A DNA stretch of 64,000 nucleotides, taken from positions 62,001 to 126,000 of the forward strand of contig NZ_JACYOX010000007.1 in the NCBI RefSeq assembly GCF_015352955.1, written 5' to 3'. The notes beneath the pieces were generated by a model. That model ran no database searches. It was not told where the DNA came from and saw only the letters and a list, made by a program, of their open reading frames with translations. Below are positions 36,618 to 45,884 of the stretch, one piece after another. This stretch comes from Noviherbaspirillum soli (GTDB lineage: Bacteria > Pseudomonadota > Gammaproteobacteria > Burkholderiales > Burkholderiaceae_D). Each line of letters starts with the position of its first letter. Within the stretch, counting starts at the first letter, position 1. Made by a program: the position numbers and the translations under genes.

Positions 36618-37448
36618 TCAGGCTTGCTTGCGACGACGGGCCAGGCCCAGGCCCAGCAGGCCCAGACCGACCATGGCCACGGTTGCCGGCTCCGGCACTT
36701 CCGAAGAGCCGCCGAAGATCACGTCGAGCGAACCGTTGATGACCTGGGTGCCGGTCGGGTTGAAGTTGTTGAGCTGGCCCGACTGGAACGAAATGTTATA
36801 GAACGGGTTGGGCGCAACAAAGTATTCGCTGCCGGCAGCGGTCAGGTTGAAGGTCGACGAGGCGCCGAAGCTGCCGCAGTTGATGCCGTTGGTGGCGCCG
36901 CAGGTGCTCAGGCTCGGGTCGAGGCGGCCTTCGCCGGAAGTCGGGGTGCCGGTGGCGATCAGCACGTCATCCGCGGTGTTGGTGGTGGAGAAACCCAGCG
37001 CGCCATTGGCCGGCTGGCCGAACACGGTGTTGGATTGTGCGTCGGCGAACAGGTTCAGGGTGCCGCCTGGCGTGAAGCTGAACACGGTGCCGGATCCGGT
37101 GGTGTTGAAGGTGCCGGTGCCCTGGTACAGCGCGTACAGGCCATACTGGCTGGCCGAACCGCCGAGCTGGCTTGCCACCGGAGTGGAGCCGTTACCTGCG
37201 ACGAACTGGCCTGCATTCCACTTCAGGGACACATTGAAGGTGCCGCTGGTTTCGGAGCCGGCGAAGGTGATGACTTCCACGTAGTTGCCGGTAATCTTGT
37301 CGGCGGTGAAGGTCTGGCCGAGCGCGCCGGCGATGGCGCCTTCGTTCACGGTGAAATCAGGGAAGCTTTGTGCCATGGCGCCCGAGCTGGCGGCGAACGA
37401 GGCGGTGACTGCGCATGCGATCAGGGTCTTGCGAATTGCGTTTTTCAT
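36618..37448 (-). CDS. pepA: PepA-like flocculation-associated PEP-CTERM protein
   Basis: A protein of 276 aa with a Sec signal peptide ending GAMAQ (residue about 27) and a C-terminal sorting signal: VPEPATVAMVG, a hydrophobic stretch, then ARRRKQA. PEP-CTERM proteins are processed by an exosortase and reach the surface in exopolysaccharide-forming bacteria. The FPDFTVNEGAIAGA start and LKWNAGQFVAGNGST region resemble PepA of floc-forming betaproteobacteria. A sigma-54 promoter lies upstream and a terminator downstream, so it is a single-gene unit. The family is certain; the pepA assignment rests on recall. Confidence 0.8.
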   Translation of the reverse strand: MKNAIRKTLIACAVTASFAASSGAMAQSFPDFTVNEGAIAGALGQTFTADKITGNYVEVITFAGSETSGTFNVSLKWNAGQFVAGNGSTPVASQLGGSASQYGLYALYQGTGTFNTTGSGTVFSFTPGGTLNLFADAQSNTVFGQPANGALGFSTTNTADDVLIATGTPTSGEGRLDPSLSTCGATNGINCGSFGASSTFNLTAAGSEYFVAPNPFYNISFQSGQLNNFNPTGTQVINGSLDVIFGGSSEVPEPATVAMVGLGLLGLGLARRRKQA

Positions 37449-37502
37449 TTTTCCGATTCCAGTTTGATTAATTATGGCGAGATTGCTCTCATGGCTTATT
37501 CA

Positions 37503-37517
37503 GCAGGAACCGTGCCA
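37503..37517 (-). promoter_or_regulatory. sigma-54 -24/-12 promoter of the PEP-CTERM gene
   Basis: On the minus strand the sequence reads TGGCAC-GGTTC-CTGC, one base from the consensus TGGCAC-N5-TTGC, and its -12 end is 55 bp before the start codon. This agrees with known RpoN and PrsK/PrsR control of PEP-CTERM floc proteins in related bacteria. Confidence 0.75.
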
Positions 37518-37999
37518 CCTGATCAACGTTTTTTAAAATCAACGACTTAACAAGTTACTGAATGTAACTAGTTTCAATATTGTAAATTTATCCGACACAA
37601 CAATTTTACAATATGCATGGAATGCACGAAATGTATGTGCGTTTGCGCACGTAAATAGGAATTAATGAGAATTATTGGCGTTTTCCCTTCTTTTGAAAGC
37701 GATCCAGACAAGCATTCATAGTGTCGGCGCCGTATCAGCCATGATTGTGAACTGTGGGCATGAGCAAGTTCTTACCAGATTATCGAACGCAGTCATAATT
37801 ACTGCAGGAAACATATTTGAATTTTTATTAGATGTTTCCCTAATTCATTCTTTTATTTATTCAGTGTCATTATTAACTTCATGCAATTTTTCATGCATCA
37901 ATAGGCGCGCCATCCATGCACTTTGCGTCGGTGTTTTCGATCAAAACCCGCCCTGCCCTTTTCCGGCAGACTGTCCCGTTAATCGACAGGTAGAAAACC
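37518..37999. other. AT-rich spacer upstream of the PEP-CTERM and OpgC genes
   Basis: This stretch of about 480 bp is AT-rich compared with its surroundings. No gene is supported. Besides promoters for the OpgC gene it could hold the upstream binding site of a sigma-54 activator for the PEP-CTERM gene, but no clear dyad was picked out by eye. Confidence 0.4.
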
Positions 38000-39208
38000 A
38001 TGAATCGACGGTGGGAACTGGATCTGCTACGGGGCTTCATGCTGGTGATGATGTTTACCACGCATCTGCCGACCCGGTTTTCCGACAAGCTTGGCCAGCC
38101 TTTCGGCTATGTGTCGGCCGCCGAGGGGTTCGTGATGCTGTCGGCCTTCATGGCGGGCCTGATCTACACCGGGCGGGCGCAAAAGGCAGGCATACCGGCA
38201 ATGAAGAAGGCCTTCTTCCGGCGCGTCACCACGGTCTATGCCTGCCATGCCACCCTGCTGCTGTTCCTGTTCTCGGCCATTGCCATGCTCGGCCTGAAGC
38301 TCGACCAGCCGGCGCTGACCAACCTGATCGGCTTCTATCTTTCCGACCCCTGGGCCGCGCTGCCGGGGGCGCTGCTGCTGATCTACAACCCGCCGCTGCT
38401 CGATATCCTGCCGCTCTACATCCTGCTGCTGTTCGCCAGCCCCTTCGTGCTCGCCTTTGCGATGCAGCGCGGCTGGACCTGGATATTCGTGATCAGCGTG
38501 GCCTTGTGGGCATGCGGCCAGTTTCCGCTGTCGCAGGGCTTGTACGAGGTGCTGGCGCGGCATACCGGGCTGCGGGTGCCGTTCAGTGAAACCGGCTCGT
38601 TTGAAACCCTGTCCTGGCAATTCCTCTGGCTGTTCGGCCTGTGGATGGGCGCCGCCACCGCGCAGGGCAGGCTGGACCATCGCAAGCCCTTTCCGCAAGC
38701 CCTGGTAGTGGCCGCTTTCCTGGTGGTGCTGGCTGGGCTGGTGTGGCGACATACGGCCGGGCAGATTCCGGTGCCGGGGCATGCCGAATCCGTGGTCAAC
38801 CAGCTGTTTGACAAATGGAAACTGGGGCCGCTGCGCATGCTGAACCTCTTCGCGCTGCTGGTGGTGATCATGCATGTCGGCCCGCGCCTGAGCGAGCGGC
38901 TGCCGCGCATCGGCTTTCTGGAAAAGCTGGGGTCGGCATCATTGCCGGTGTTCTGCATGCACCTGGTTGTGGTTCTTGCCGCCCTGTCGATTGCCGGGGA
39001 ATACCGGCCCGGCCGTCCACTGCTGCTGGATGTGCTGATGATGGCGGCTGGCCTGGCCGCGCTCTATGCAACCGCCCTCATCACCCTGTACATCGACCGC
39101 GAGGAGCAGCAGCGCATGCTGGCCGCGCGCAAGGCGCAGGAACTGCAACGCGCCGGGCGCCGCCGGTCCAGGGCCGCCCATGCGGCCGAATCCGACCTGC
39201 CTACCTGA
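38000..39208 (+). CDS. OpgC-domain membrane acyltransferase
   Basis: A protein of 402 aa with about ten membrane helices, beginning RRWELDLLRGFMLVMMF, the typical OpgC/acyltransferase_3 opening, with VSAAEGFVMLSAFMAG following. OpgC enzymes succinylate osmoregulated periplasmic glucans; other members modify different polysaccharides. No opgG or opgH gene is nearby, so the acceptor could be another glycan. The basic C-terminal tail is cytoplasmic. Its stop overlaps that of the convergent SGNH hydrolase gene by 8 bp. Confidence 0.87.
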   Translation: MNRRWELDLLRGFMLVMMFTTHLPTRFSDKLGQPFGYVSAAEGFVMLSAFMAGLIYTGRAQKAGIPAMKKAFFRRVTTVYACHATLLLFLFSAIAMLGLKLDQPALTNLIGFYLSDPWAALPGALLLIYNPPLLDILPLYILLLFASPFVLAFAMQRGWTWIFVISVALWACGQFPLSQGLYEVLARHTGLRVPFSETGSFETLSWQFLWLFGLWMGAATAQGRLDHRKPFPQALVVAAFLVVLAGLVWRHTAGQIPVPGHAESVVNQLFDKWKLGPLRMLNLFALLVVIMHVGPRLSERLPRIGFLEKLGSASLPVFCMHLVVVLAALSIAGEYRPGRPLLLDVLMMAAGLAALYATALITLYIDREEQQRMLAARKAQELQRAGRRRSRAAHAAESDLPT

Positions 39209-39893
39209 GCGACGGCGAGATCAGGTCATGCCATAGCGCATAGCCAGCCTGGTTCATGTGCAGCCTGTCTTCGCGGAACAATTCCGGGCGCGGCGCGCCG
39301 CTGCTGTCGAGCATGGGCGTGAAGACATCGATATAGCGGGCATTGTCCAGGTGCGACACATACTCGCTGATCAGGGCATTGGTGGCACGGATGTCGGCCA
39401 AAAGGCCAACGCGGGCAATGCTGGGCTTGATCGACACATAGGCGATGCGGGTGGCGGGCAATGCGGCGCGCACGCCTTCGACGAAGCGGCTAAAGCTCTT
39501 CAGCACCTGCTCCGGCCGGCGGCCTTCGGCCAGGTCGTTCTCGCCGGCATACACCACCACCGTGCGCGGCTTGTAGGGAATCACCAGGCGGCTCAGGTAG
39601 GCAGCGCAGTCCTCCATGCGGGAACCGCCAAAGCCGCGCTTGACCACGATGGGCGCGGTGTTGAATTGTTGTTCCAGGTTGTCCCAGAGGCGGATCGACG
39701 AACTGCCCACGAACAGCACGCCGCCTGGCGCCGGCATCTTTTGCTTGTCGGCATTGGCGAAGGCGTCGAAGCTCGACGTCCAGCGCGGATCGATGGCGGC
39801 CTGAAGCCCGGCCGCGCTGCCTTGGGCCAGGACCGGCTGCGCCAGCCCGGCGGCAAGGACAAGGAAAACCACTGCCCGAGAAATGGCAATCAT
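39201..39893 (-). CDS. exported SGNH/GDSL-family esterase
   Basis: A protein of 230 aa with a signal peptide ending VLAQ near residue 24. SGNH blocks are visible: the nucleophile Ser in FVGSSSIRLWD, Gly in RGFGGSRMED, Asn in YAGENDLAEG and the Asp/His pair in REDRLHMNQAGY. The family removes acyl groups from carbohydrates or lipids. It faces the OpgC-type acyltransferase gene with overlapping 3' ends; an acyl-adding and acyl-removing pair on one glycan is possible. Confidence 0.88.
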   Translation of the reverse strand: MIAISRAVVFLVLAAGLAQPVLAQGSAAGLQAAIDPRWTSSFDAFANADKQKMPAPGGVLFVGSSSIRLWDNLEQQFNTAPIVVKRGFGGSRMEDCAAYLSRLVIPYKPRTVVVYAGENDLAEGRRPEQVLKSFSRFVEGVRAALPATRIAYVSIKPSIARVGLLADIRATNALISEYVSHLDNARYIDVFTPMLDSSGAPRPELFREDRLHMNQAGYALWHDLISPSLR

Positions 39894-40214
39894 TGCAAAC
39901 CTTTAATTTCGTTCAACCGGATGTTGCCGCATTTTGGGACGGCCCGCCAATATTAAAGGTTCTTCGCCGTGCCGGCATATGGATTACCTGAATGGGTACT
40001 CCAGTGCCCGGAAATACGCCAATTGGCCGTAGCTGGCCTCGTCGGAGCAAGGCTCAATGTTTCGTAATGAGTCATCGGCATCAGGGAAGTCCTTCAGCAC
40101 GCGGCGGATCGAACCATCATCGGATATGACCCCGACTCGAATCCAGCGGCAATTTGCAAATGCCCATCGCAAGGGCTATGAAGCGCATCGATGTAATGCC
40201 TGGTGGCTTGCCGG
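39894..40214. other. spacer, one doubtful 62-codon frame
   Basis: A minus-strand frame at 39984-40172 has a fairly protein-like composition (GVISDDGSIRRVLKDF) but only a TTG start and no ribosome site. It may be a decayed gene. Nothing else is seen. Confidence 0.35.
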
Positions 40215-40460
40215 TTAATAATCCAAACCGAGCATCCAGTCCAAACCGAGCGTCCTCATAAGGACGAAGGTGACGACCCCCAGGCCCAGGAGCGATAGCA
40301 CAAAGACTGCAGCCACCTTGCCGCCCGCGCGCAGCACTCCGCGCTTCTCCTTCTCCTTGCCCTTCTTCCCCTGATCGTAATGCCACTTGACGGCGAAGAA
40401 CATGCCCGTGCCTAGCACGAGAACCTTGAACGTAACCAGGACTATAGGAATCCATTCCAT
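40215..40460 (-). CDS. small two-helix membrane protein, hypothetical
   Basis: A protein of 81 aa from ATG 40460. Residues about 5-25 (IVLVTFKVLVLGTGMFFAV) and 48-68 (VAAVFVLSLLGLGVVTFVL) are membrane helices separated by a very basic loop (GKKGKEKEKRG). I do not recognise the family. Codon use and layout look genuine, and it stands alone. Confidence 0.65.
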   Translation of the reverse strand: MEWIPIVLVTFKVLVLGTGMFFAVKWHYDQGKKGKEKEKRGVLRAGGKVAAVFVLSLLGLGVVTFVLMRTLGLDWMLGLDY

Positions 40461-40770
40461 TTTTTGAGTATTTCCAGTCTATTGCTTGACGCTATCCATC
40501 GTGAGGAGCACTACCTTAAAACGCTGCTTCAGCAACTTCATGTTTTGTTCAAGCCATCGAAGCCGATTGCCCGAGATGTTTGAATCCTTCATTACATCCG
40601 CCGATGAAATAACAATGGCATTCAGCGGAGTGGTTTACCGAATGCAGATGGGAGGAGAAAACATCAGCGACCACGATGCAAGTAGGATGCTGCCGCACGT
40701 TCCGAAGCATTCTACTTAAAAGCATTTCCAAGCATCGAGACAAAATGTCCCAGTTGAAGACCATACAAGA
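40461..40770. other. spacer of lower GC content, no gene
   Basis: Short frames on both strands have no ribosome site and no recognised motif. The DNA is less GC-rich than the catabolic blocks. Confidence 0.4.
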
Positions 40771-40773
40771 TGA

Positions 40774-40950
40774 AAATTTGCCAATCTGCTTGCCGCGATT
40801 GGCGGTGCACGGCGGGCCACGTTTTTGCAGATTGCAGATGCGTTGCAGGCGGCGGCGGGAGACGGAGCGCTGAAACCGTGTGACCGTCCACCTCCGCATC
40901 GCCAGTTGGCAGCGCGGCTTGACGTCCACTTGACGACGATTGCGCGCGAA
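40774..40950 (+). pseudogene. remnant of a MocR/GntR-type regulator N-terminus
   Basis: Directly after a stop codon the frame reads KFANLLAAIGGARRATFLQI, then ADALQAAAGDGALKP and PPPHRQLAARLDVHLTTIARE. This matches the GntR winged helix at the start of MocR-like regulators, where R-L-P-x-x-R-x-L-A-x-x-L is conserved. After about 60 residues the likeness stops and the frame enters the end of the next gene in antisense. No start codon with a ribosome site and no aminotransferase-like half are present. Confidence 0.55.
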
Positions 40951-40972
40951 AGCTGGTTCTCTCAGAACCTGC

Positions 40973-41728
40973 TTAAGAACGCCGCGCTATTTCCTCGCTT
41001 GCTATTGCCGCCAGTTCGGACAAACCGCGACGCTGTTCCTGATCAAGAACTCTTGGCCGTCGATCCAGCACGCAGAGCGTACCTAGACGATAGCCTTCTC
41101 GGTCGGACACGGGAAAGCCCGCATAGAAGCGGATAAACGGATCATTGAGGACAAGCGGATTGCTGGAAAATCGGTCGTCGTCTCTGGCATCTGAAACGAT
41201 GAGAGGCGTATCGCGCAAAACTGCATGCCCACAGAACGCCCACTCTCGTGGCGTTTCGACAACGTCGATACCAATCCTGGATTTGAACCACTGCCGACGC
41301 GCGGTGAGTAGCGAAACCAGCGCCATGGGCGTGTCGGCAATACGGGTGGCAAGCCAAGTAATCCGGTCGAAAACCTGCTCTGGCGCAGTGTCGATCAAGC
41401 CACTTGCAAGCAGCGCGTTCAGCCGTTTGCCTTCGTCGGGGGCAATCGGATAAGTCGGACCGGCAGGCAGATCAAATTCCCCTCGGTTGTCATCAGGATG
41501 GCTCGCAGCGCCTGTCTCGATGTTCTGCGGTTGAGCTGAACGTCCCATGACTGCCATCACGGCGCTGCGTCTTACACGCCGGTGTCCTCCGGGCGTCTTC
41601 CATGACGCGATCGCGCCGCTCTCGATCCATTGTTGTGCTGTGCTAACGGATACACCAAGTAGCGCTGCCACAGCGCGGCTAGTCAGAATGGGATCAGCGA
41701 GATCTTCTATTGCCTTTGGTTGACTCAT
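40973..41728 (-). CDS. excisionase-type HTH plus GAF domain regulator
   Basis: A protein of 251 aa. Residues about 14-62 form a MerR/excisionase-like helix-turn-helix (LTSRAVAALLGVSVSTAQQW, TPGGHRRVRRSAV). After a linker, residues about 100-250 form a GAF domain (WAFCGHAVL, LIVSDARDDDRFSSNPLV, GYRLGTLCVLDRRPR). This GAF subtype often precedes GGDEF domains; here the output is DNA binding instead. It is divergent from cheW-mcp and may sense a small ligand or redox state. Its targets are unknown. Confidence 0.85.
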   Translation of the reverse strand: MSQPKAIEDLADPILTSRAVAALLGVSVSTAQQWIESGAIASWKTPGGHRRVRRSAVMAVMGRSAQPQNIETGAASHPDDNRGEFDLPAGPTYPIAPDEGKRLNALLASGLIDTAPEQVFDRITWLATRIADTPMALVSLLTARRQWFKSRIGIDVVETPREWAFCGHAVLRDTPLIVSDARDDDRFSSNPLVLNDPFIRFYAGFPVSDREGYRLGTLCVLDRRPRVLDQEQRRGLSELAAIASEEIARRS

Positions 41729-41943
41729 GACTCGGAGAGCGTTCTTGAAAGCGAGGCGAGATCATAACCGACTTTAAAGCGCATCGAGAGAAATGACGAA
41801 ATTGATAAATAAAGTTGACTAACGGAAATATTTGTTGGAGTATTCGTCACTTTCATCAATTTTCCTAATTCGATTTGGCGCATAAAGGGATCAGACGCTC
41901 CCATGGCTACAAGAATTACAAAATACAACATAGGAGTCACGGT

Positions 41944-42426
41944 TTGGACCAGCCACATGAGAAGTTGAACTTAGCCCAAGCAGGTGAATACCTCTCCTTC
42001 CGCGCAGGAACGGAGGAGTATGGAATCGATATTCTGACGGTGCAGGAAATCCGGGGCTATGAAACCGTGACCCGCATCGCCAATGCGCCCGAGTTCATCA
42101 TGGGGGTGTTGAACCTGCGCGGCGCCATCGTGCCCATCGTTGATCTACGCATCGCGTTGAATGTCGAGGCAACTTGCGACGCGCGGACTGCTGTCATTGT
42201 CCTTGACCTTGGCAAGCGAACTGTCGGCATGGTTGTCGACAGCGTCTCGGACGTCGTCATTCTGCTGGCGGAACAGACGCTGCCGCCGCCAGAGTTAGGC
42301 AGGACGCATGCCGTACCTTATGTCACCGGGATCGGCACGCTCCCGGAGCGCACCCTCATTCTCATCGACATCGGCGCCATGCTGGCAAGCATTGGCCTTG
42401 ATTTTTGCGAGCCGGTTGCGGCTTGA
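41944..42426 (+). CDS. cheW: CheW chemotaxis coupling protein with TTG start
   Basis: A protein of 160 aa. The TTG at 41944 is chosen because AGGAG lies at 41932-41936; no ATG fits. The CheW fold is plain: [47 protein letters not shown] and [11 protein letters not shown]. CheW links chemoreceptors to CheA. Only a receptor follows, 32 bp downstream, with no cheA or cheY, so this pair must feed kinases encoded elsewhere. Confidence 0.92.
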   Translation: MDQPHEKLNLAQAGEYLSFRAGTEEYGIDILTVQEIRGYETVTRIANAPEFIMGVLNLRGAIVPIVDLRIALNVEATCDARTAVIVLDLGKRTVGMVVDSVSDVVILLAEQTLPPPELGRTHAVPYVTGIGTLPERTLILIDIGAMLASIGLDFCEPVAA

Positions 42427-42458
42427 ATTCGCCTGTTACGGATAAAGAAAGGAAGTCC

Positions 42459-44201
42459 ATGAACTCTACTCGCACCAACGGCCTCACCGTCAAGGCACGC
42501 GTCAGCCTGGGATTTGCTGTCGTTCTTGCCATCATGATTGCATTAACCACAGTCGGGATTTTTCGGGTCAATTCGATTTCCGACGGTTTGACCACCATCG
42601 GCGACGTCAACAGCGTCAAGCAGCGTTATGCCATCAACTTTCGCGGCAGCGTGCATGACCGGGCTATCAGTTTGCGCGACGTTACCCTGGTTGACAGTCC
42701 CACTGAACTGCAAGCAGCGCTTAATGACATCGTTAAACTTGCCGACGACTATGCCAAGTCAGCGGTGCGCATGGACGACATGTTCAAGACGCGTACCGAT
42801 ATTAGCCAGGACGAACGTCAAATTCTGGCGAGCATTAAAGACATCGAGGCGCGTACGCTACCGATGATCAACAGGGTGATCGAACTGCGGAAAGCAGGAC
42901 AACTCGAGCAGGCCAAAGAGGTCATGCTCAAGGAAGCACGACCAGCGTTCGTCGAATGGCTGGCGCGCATCAACAAATTCATCGACCTGCAGGAAAAAAT
43001 GAATCAGACCGTCTCCAGCGAAGCCCGTGGCTTGGCAAGTGGATTTCAGACCCTGATGCTGATCATCACTGTAGCGGCGGTGGCAATTGGCGTGGGCATT
43101 GCTGGATTTATCGTACGAGGGATACTGAAGTCCTTGGGCGGCGAGCCCAGCCAGGCAAGCGCATTGGCCAAAAGCATTGCGGCCGGGGATCTGGCGGTGC
43201 CGATTCATACCCGAAAAGATGACCGCTCCAGCGTCTTGTACGCGATGAAGGAGATGCGTGACAGCCTTGTGCAGATCGTCGCGCAGGTGCGCGGCGGCAC
43301 TGAAACGATTGCTACAGCGTCTGCGGAAATAGCCATCGGCAACCAGGATCTATCCGCTCGCACCCAGCAACAGGCCGGCGCCCTGGAGCAAACCACCTCT
43401 TCAGTGGGAGAACTGACAGCTACCGTTAAGCAGAACGCAAACAATGCCAGGCAAGCCAATGAATTGGCTGTGGCAGCCTCGCAAGTAGCGATCAAGGGCG
43501 GCGAAGTCGTCTCTCAGGTAGTGACGACGATGGACTCGATCAACGAATCGTCGAGAAAGGTGGTCGACATCATCAGCGTGATTGATGGCATTGCCTTCCA
43601 AACCAACATCCTGGCACTGAACGCAGCGGTCGAGGCAGCCCGTGCCGGCGAGCAGGGAAGGGGTTTTGCAGTCGTGGCCAGTGAAGTACGCACCCTGGCA
43701 CAACGTTCGGCCGCTGCTGCCAAAGAGATTAAGAGTCTCATTGGCGACTCGGTAGAAAAGGTTGATACTGGCAGCCGGCTAGTCAACGACGCGGGCGCGA
43801 CCATGCAGGATATCGTGGTAAGCGTCAAACGCGTCACTGACATTATGGCCGAGATCAGTGCTGCCAGTGCTGAGCAGACCGCCGGCATTGAGCTAATCAA
43901 TGCAGCAGTAACGCAAATGGATCAGGTCACGCAGCAGAATGCAGCGCTGGTGGAAGAAGCCGCTGCGGCATCGGAGTCGATGCAGGAGCAAGCCGCCAGC
44001 CTGGCGCAGGTCGTCTCCGTGTTCAAGGTCAGCAATATGGATACGCAAGGCGCATCGGCACTGGCTGTAGCCAAGGCTCAAAGCCGCATGGCCGCACCGA
44101 TGCACAAGCCGGGTGGACAGAGCCATACCCGCAGCACCGCAGTACCGGCGGCGCGAGCGCTGGCAGCGCCCCGCGCCAACGGCGACTGGGAAGAGTTCTG
44201 A
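42459..44201 (+). CDS. methyl-accepting chemotaxis protein with four-helix-bundle sensor and DWEEF tether
   Basis: A protein of 580 aa; ATG 42459 follows AAGGAAG. It has membrane segments near 15-35 and 195-215 enclosing a four-helix-bundle (4HB_MCP) periplasmic sensor, then a HAMP domain and the signalling hairpin ([39 protein letters not shown]). It ends GDWEEF, the CheR/CheB docking tail also found on the receptor at 9502. The first sensor helix resembles the Tsr/Tar-like class. It is co-transcribed with cheW and followed by a strong terminator. Confidence 0.94.
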   Translation: MNSTRTNGLTVKARVSLGFAVVLAIMIALTTVGIFRVNSISDGLTTIGDVNSVKQRYAINFRGSVHDRAISLRDVTLVDSPTELQAALNDIVKLADDYAKSAVRMDDMFKTRTDISQDERQILASIKDIEARTLPMINRVIELRKAGQLEQAKEVMLKEARPAFVEWLARINKFIDLQEKMNQTVSSEARGLASGFQTLMLIITVAAVAIGVGIAGFIVRGILKSLGGEPSQASALAKSIAAGDLAVPIHTRKDDRSSVLYAMKEMRDSLVQIVAQVRGGTETIATASAEIAIGNQDLSARTQQQAGALEQTTSSVGELTATVKQNANNARQANELAVAASQVAIKGGEVVSQVVTTMDSINESSRKVVDIISVIDGIAFQTNILALNAAVEAARAGEQGRGFAVVASEVRTLAQRSAAAAKEIKSLIGDSVEKVDTGSRLVNDAGATMQDIVVSVKRVTDIMAEISAASAEQTAGIELINAAVTQMDQVTQQNAALVEEAAAASESMQEQAASLAQVVSVFKVSNMDTQGASALAVAKAQSRMAAPMHKPGGQSHTRSTAVPAARALAAPRANGDWEEF

Positions 44202-44238
44202 CCCTGCCTGGCTGGTAAAGCAGACTCCAGAATCGTTC

Positions 44239-44265
44239 GATGCCCCTTCGGGGGCATCTTTATTT
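44239..44265 (+). terminator. intrinsic terminator of the cheW-mcp operon
   Basis: GATGCCCC (44239-44246) pairs with GGGGCATC (44251-44258) around the loop TTCG and is followed by TTTATTT. It lies 38 bp after the receptor stop codon. Confidence 0.92.
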
Positions 44266-44381
44266 CGGCGAACCTTGCCAACCCGCTGAAGTGGAGGTGA
44301 ACCCAGCGGCAGCAGCACGCTCCCGAGTCGGAATTTATACTATCCCCCGGATGATCCTGCCCTGCCCGCGGAATGCTCCGC

Positions 44382-45686
44382 TCAGGCAGCATCCTTCAGA
44401 TAACCGACGCGAGCGGGGTCGCGCATCCTCAGGCAGACCACGAAGGCGATCGCGCACATCGCCGTCACGTACCAGTAGAAGCTGGCTTCATGGCCGGCCG
44501 ACTTGAGCCACAGCGCGACATACTCGGCCGAACCGCCGAAGATGGCATTGCCCAGCGCATAGGAAAAGCCGACGCCGAGCGCCCTGATCTCCGGCGGGAA
44601 CATCTCCGACTTGATCAGGCCGCTGATGGAGGTATAGAAGCTGACGATGGCCAGCGCGCCAACCACCAGCGCGAATGCGGCATAGGGGCTGCGCACGCCG
44701 GCCAGCGCATACAGGATGGGCACGGTGCATAGCGTGGCAAGGCCGCCGAACCAGAGCATCGAGGTGCGGCGCCCGATGCGGTCCGACAGCGCGCCGAAGA
44801 GCGGCTGCATCAGCATGTAGACAAACAGCGCGCAGGTCATTACCAGGCTGGCGGTCTCGGCATGCATGCCCGCGGTATTGACCAGGTACTTCTGCATGTA
44901 GGTGGTGAAGGTGTAGAAGATCAGCGAGCCGCCGGCGGTGAAGGCGATCACGGTGAAGAAGGCGCCCTTGTGCTGCATCAGGCCGGCGAAGCTGCCGGCT
45001 TCCCTGGCGCCGCGGCTTTCGGCGGTGGATGTCTCGGACAGGGTGCGGCGCAGGTAGAGCGCCACCAGCGCGGCCAGAGCGCCCAGCACGAAGGGGATGC
45101 GCCAGCCCCAGTCGCGCAGCTGTTCGGTGGTGAGCAGCTGCTGCAGCACGACCAGCACCAGCACCGCCAGCAGCTGGCCGCCGATCAGGGTCACGTACTG
45201 GAAGGAAGCGAAGAAGCCGCGCCGGCCCTTCAGCGCCACTTCGCTCATGTAGGTCGCGCTGGTGCCGTATTCGCCGCCGACCGACAAGCCCTGCAGCAAC
45301 CGCGCCAGCAGCAGCAGGCCCGGCGCGAGCGTGCCTATCGTGGCATAGGTCGGCAGGCAGGCAATGAGCAAGGAGCCGCCGCACATCATGAACACCGAGA
45401 TCAGCATGGCCGTCTTGCGGCCGCGCTTGTCGGCGATGCGGCCGAACATCCAGCCGCCGATGGGCCGCATCAGGAAACCGGCGGCGAACACGCCGGCCGT
45501 GTTGAGCAGCTGGGTGGTCGGATTACCGGACGGAAAAAACGCATGCGCGAAATACAGCGACGTGAAGGAGTAGATATAGAAGTCGAACCATTCGACCAGG
45601 TTGCCCGAGGAGGCGGCGACGATGGCGAAGATGCGGCTGCGGTCATCCATCGGATGCGTGGCGGTCATGGCGCTTGCGGTGTCCAT
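44382..45686 (-). CDS. MFS metabolite:H+ symporter, KgtP/ProP-like
   Basis: A protein of 434 aa; ATG 45686 has AGGAA upstream, while the frame can run to a TTG at 45710. Twelve helices are predicted; hallmarks are [16 protein letters not shown] near the start, [14 protein letters not shown] and [18 protein letters not shown]. This is the metabolite:H+ symporter family, which includes alpha-ketoglutarate permease KgtP. It is 198 bp downstream of the ALDH7 gene on the same strand, and import of a dicarboxylate or amino-acid-derived acid would fit. Confidence 0.9.
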   Translation of the reverse strand: MDTASAMTATHPMDDRSRIFAIVAASSGNLVEWFDFYIYSFTSLYFAHAFFPSGNPTTQLLNTAGVFAAGFLMRPIGGWMFGRIADKRGRKTAMLISVFMMCGGSLLIACLPTYATIGTLAPGLLLLARLLQGLSVGGEYGTSATYMSEVALKGRRGFFASFQYVTLIGGQLLAVLVLVVLQQLLTTEQLRDWGWRIPFVLGALAALVALYLRRTLSETSTAESRGAREAGSFAGLMQHKGAFFTVIAFTAGGSLIFYTFTTYMQKYLVNTAGMHAETASLVMTCALFVYMLMQPLFGALSDRIGRRTSMLWFGGLATLCTVPILYALAGVRSPYAAFALVVGALAIVSFYTSISGLIKSEMFPPEIRALGVGFSYALGNAIFGGSAEYVALWLKSAGHEASFYWYVTAMCAIAFVVCLRMRDPARVGYLKDAA

Positions 45687-45884
45687 TTCGGCGTGTTCCT
45701 GGGTGATCAAGACATTGGTTTACCAGATTGGCCGGCGCGGCTTGTTGACGCGGTCGCGCCAGAGGCGTCGTTCGGGCATGAACAGGCTTCGTCACCCGGA
45801 TGAGGGAAAGTTTCCGTCGGTGGCTTGCATGGCCATGCCGGATGCGTGCCTTCGACCTGCAGAGCAGCCCTCTCGTGCCATGTC

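Noticed and set aside
39984-40172. 62-codon minus-strand frame
   Set aside because: Composition is protein-like, but only a TTG start without ribosome site exists; it is too weak to call a gene.
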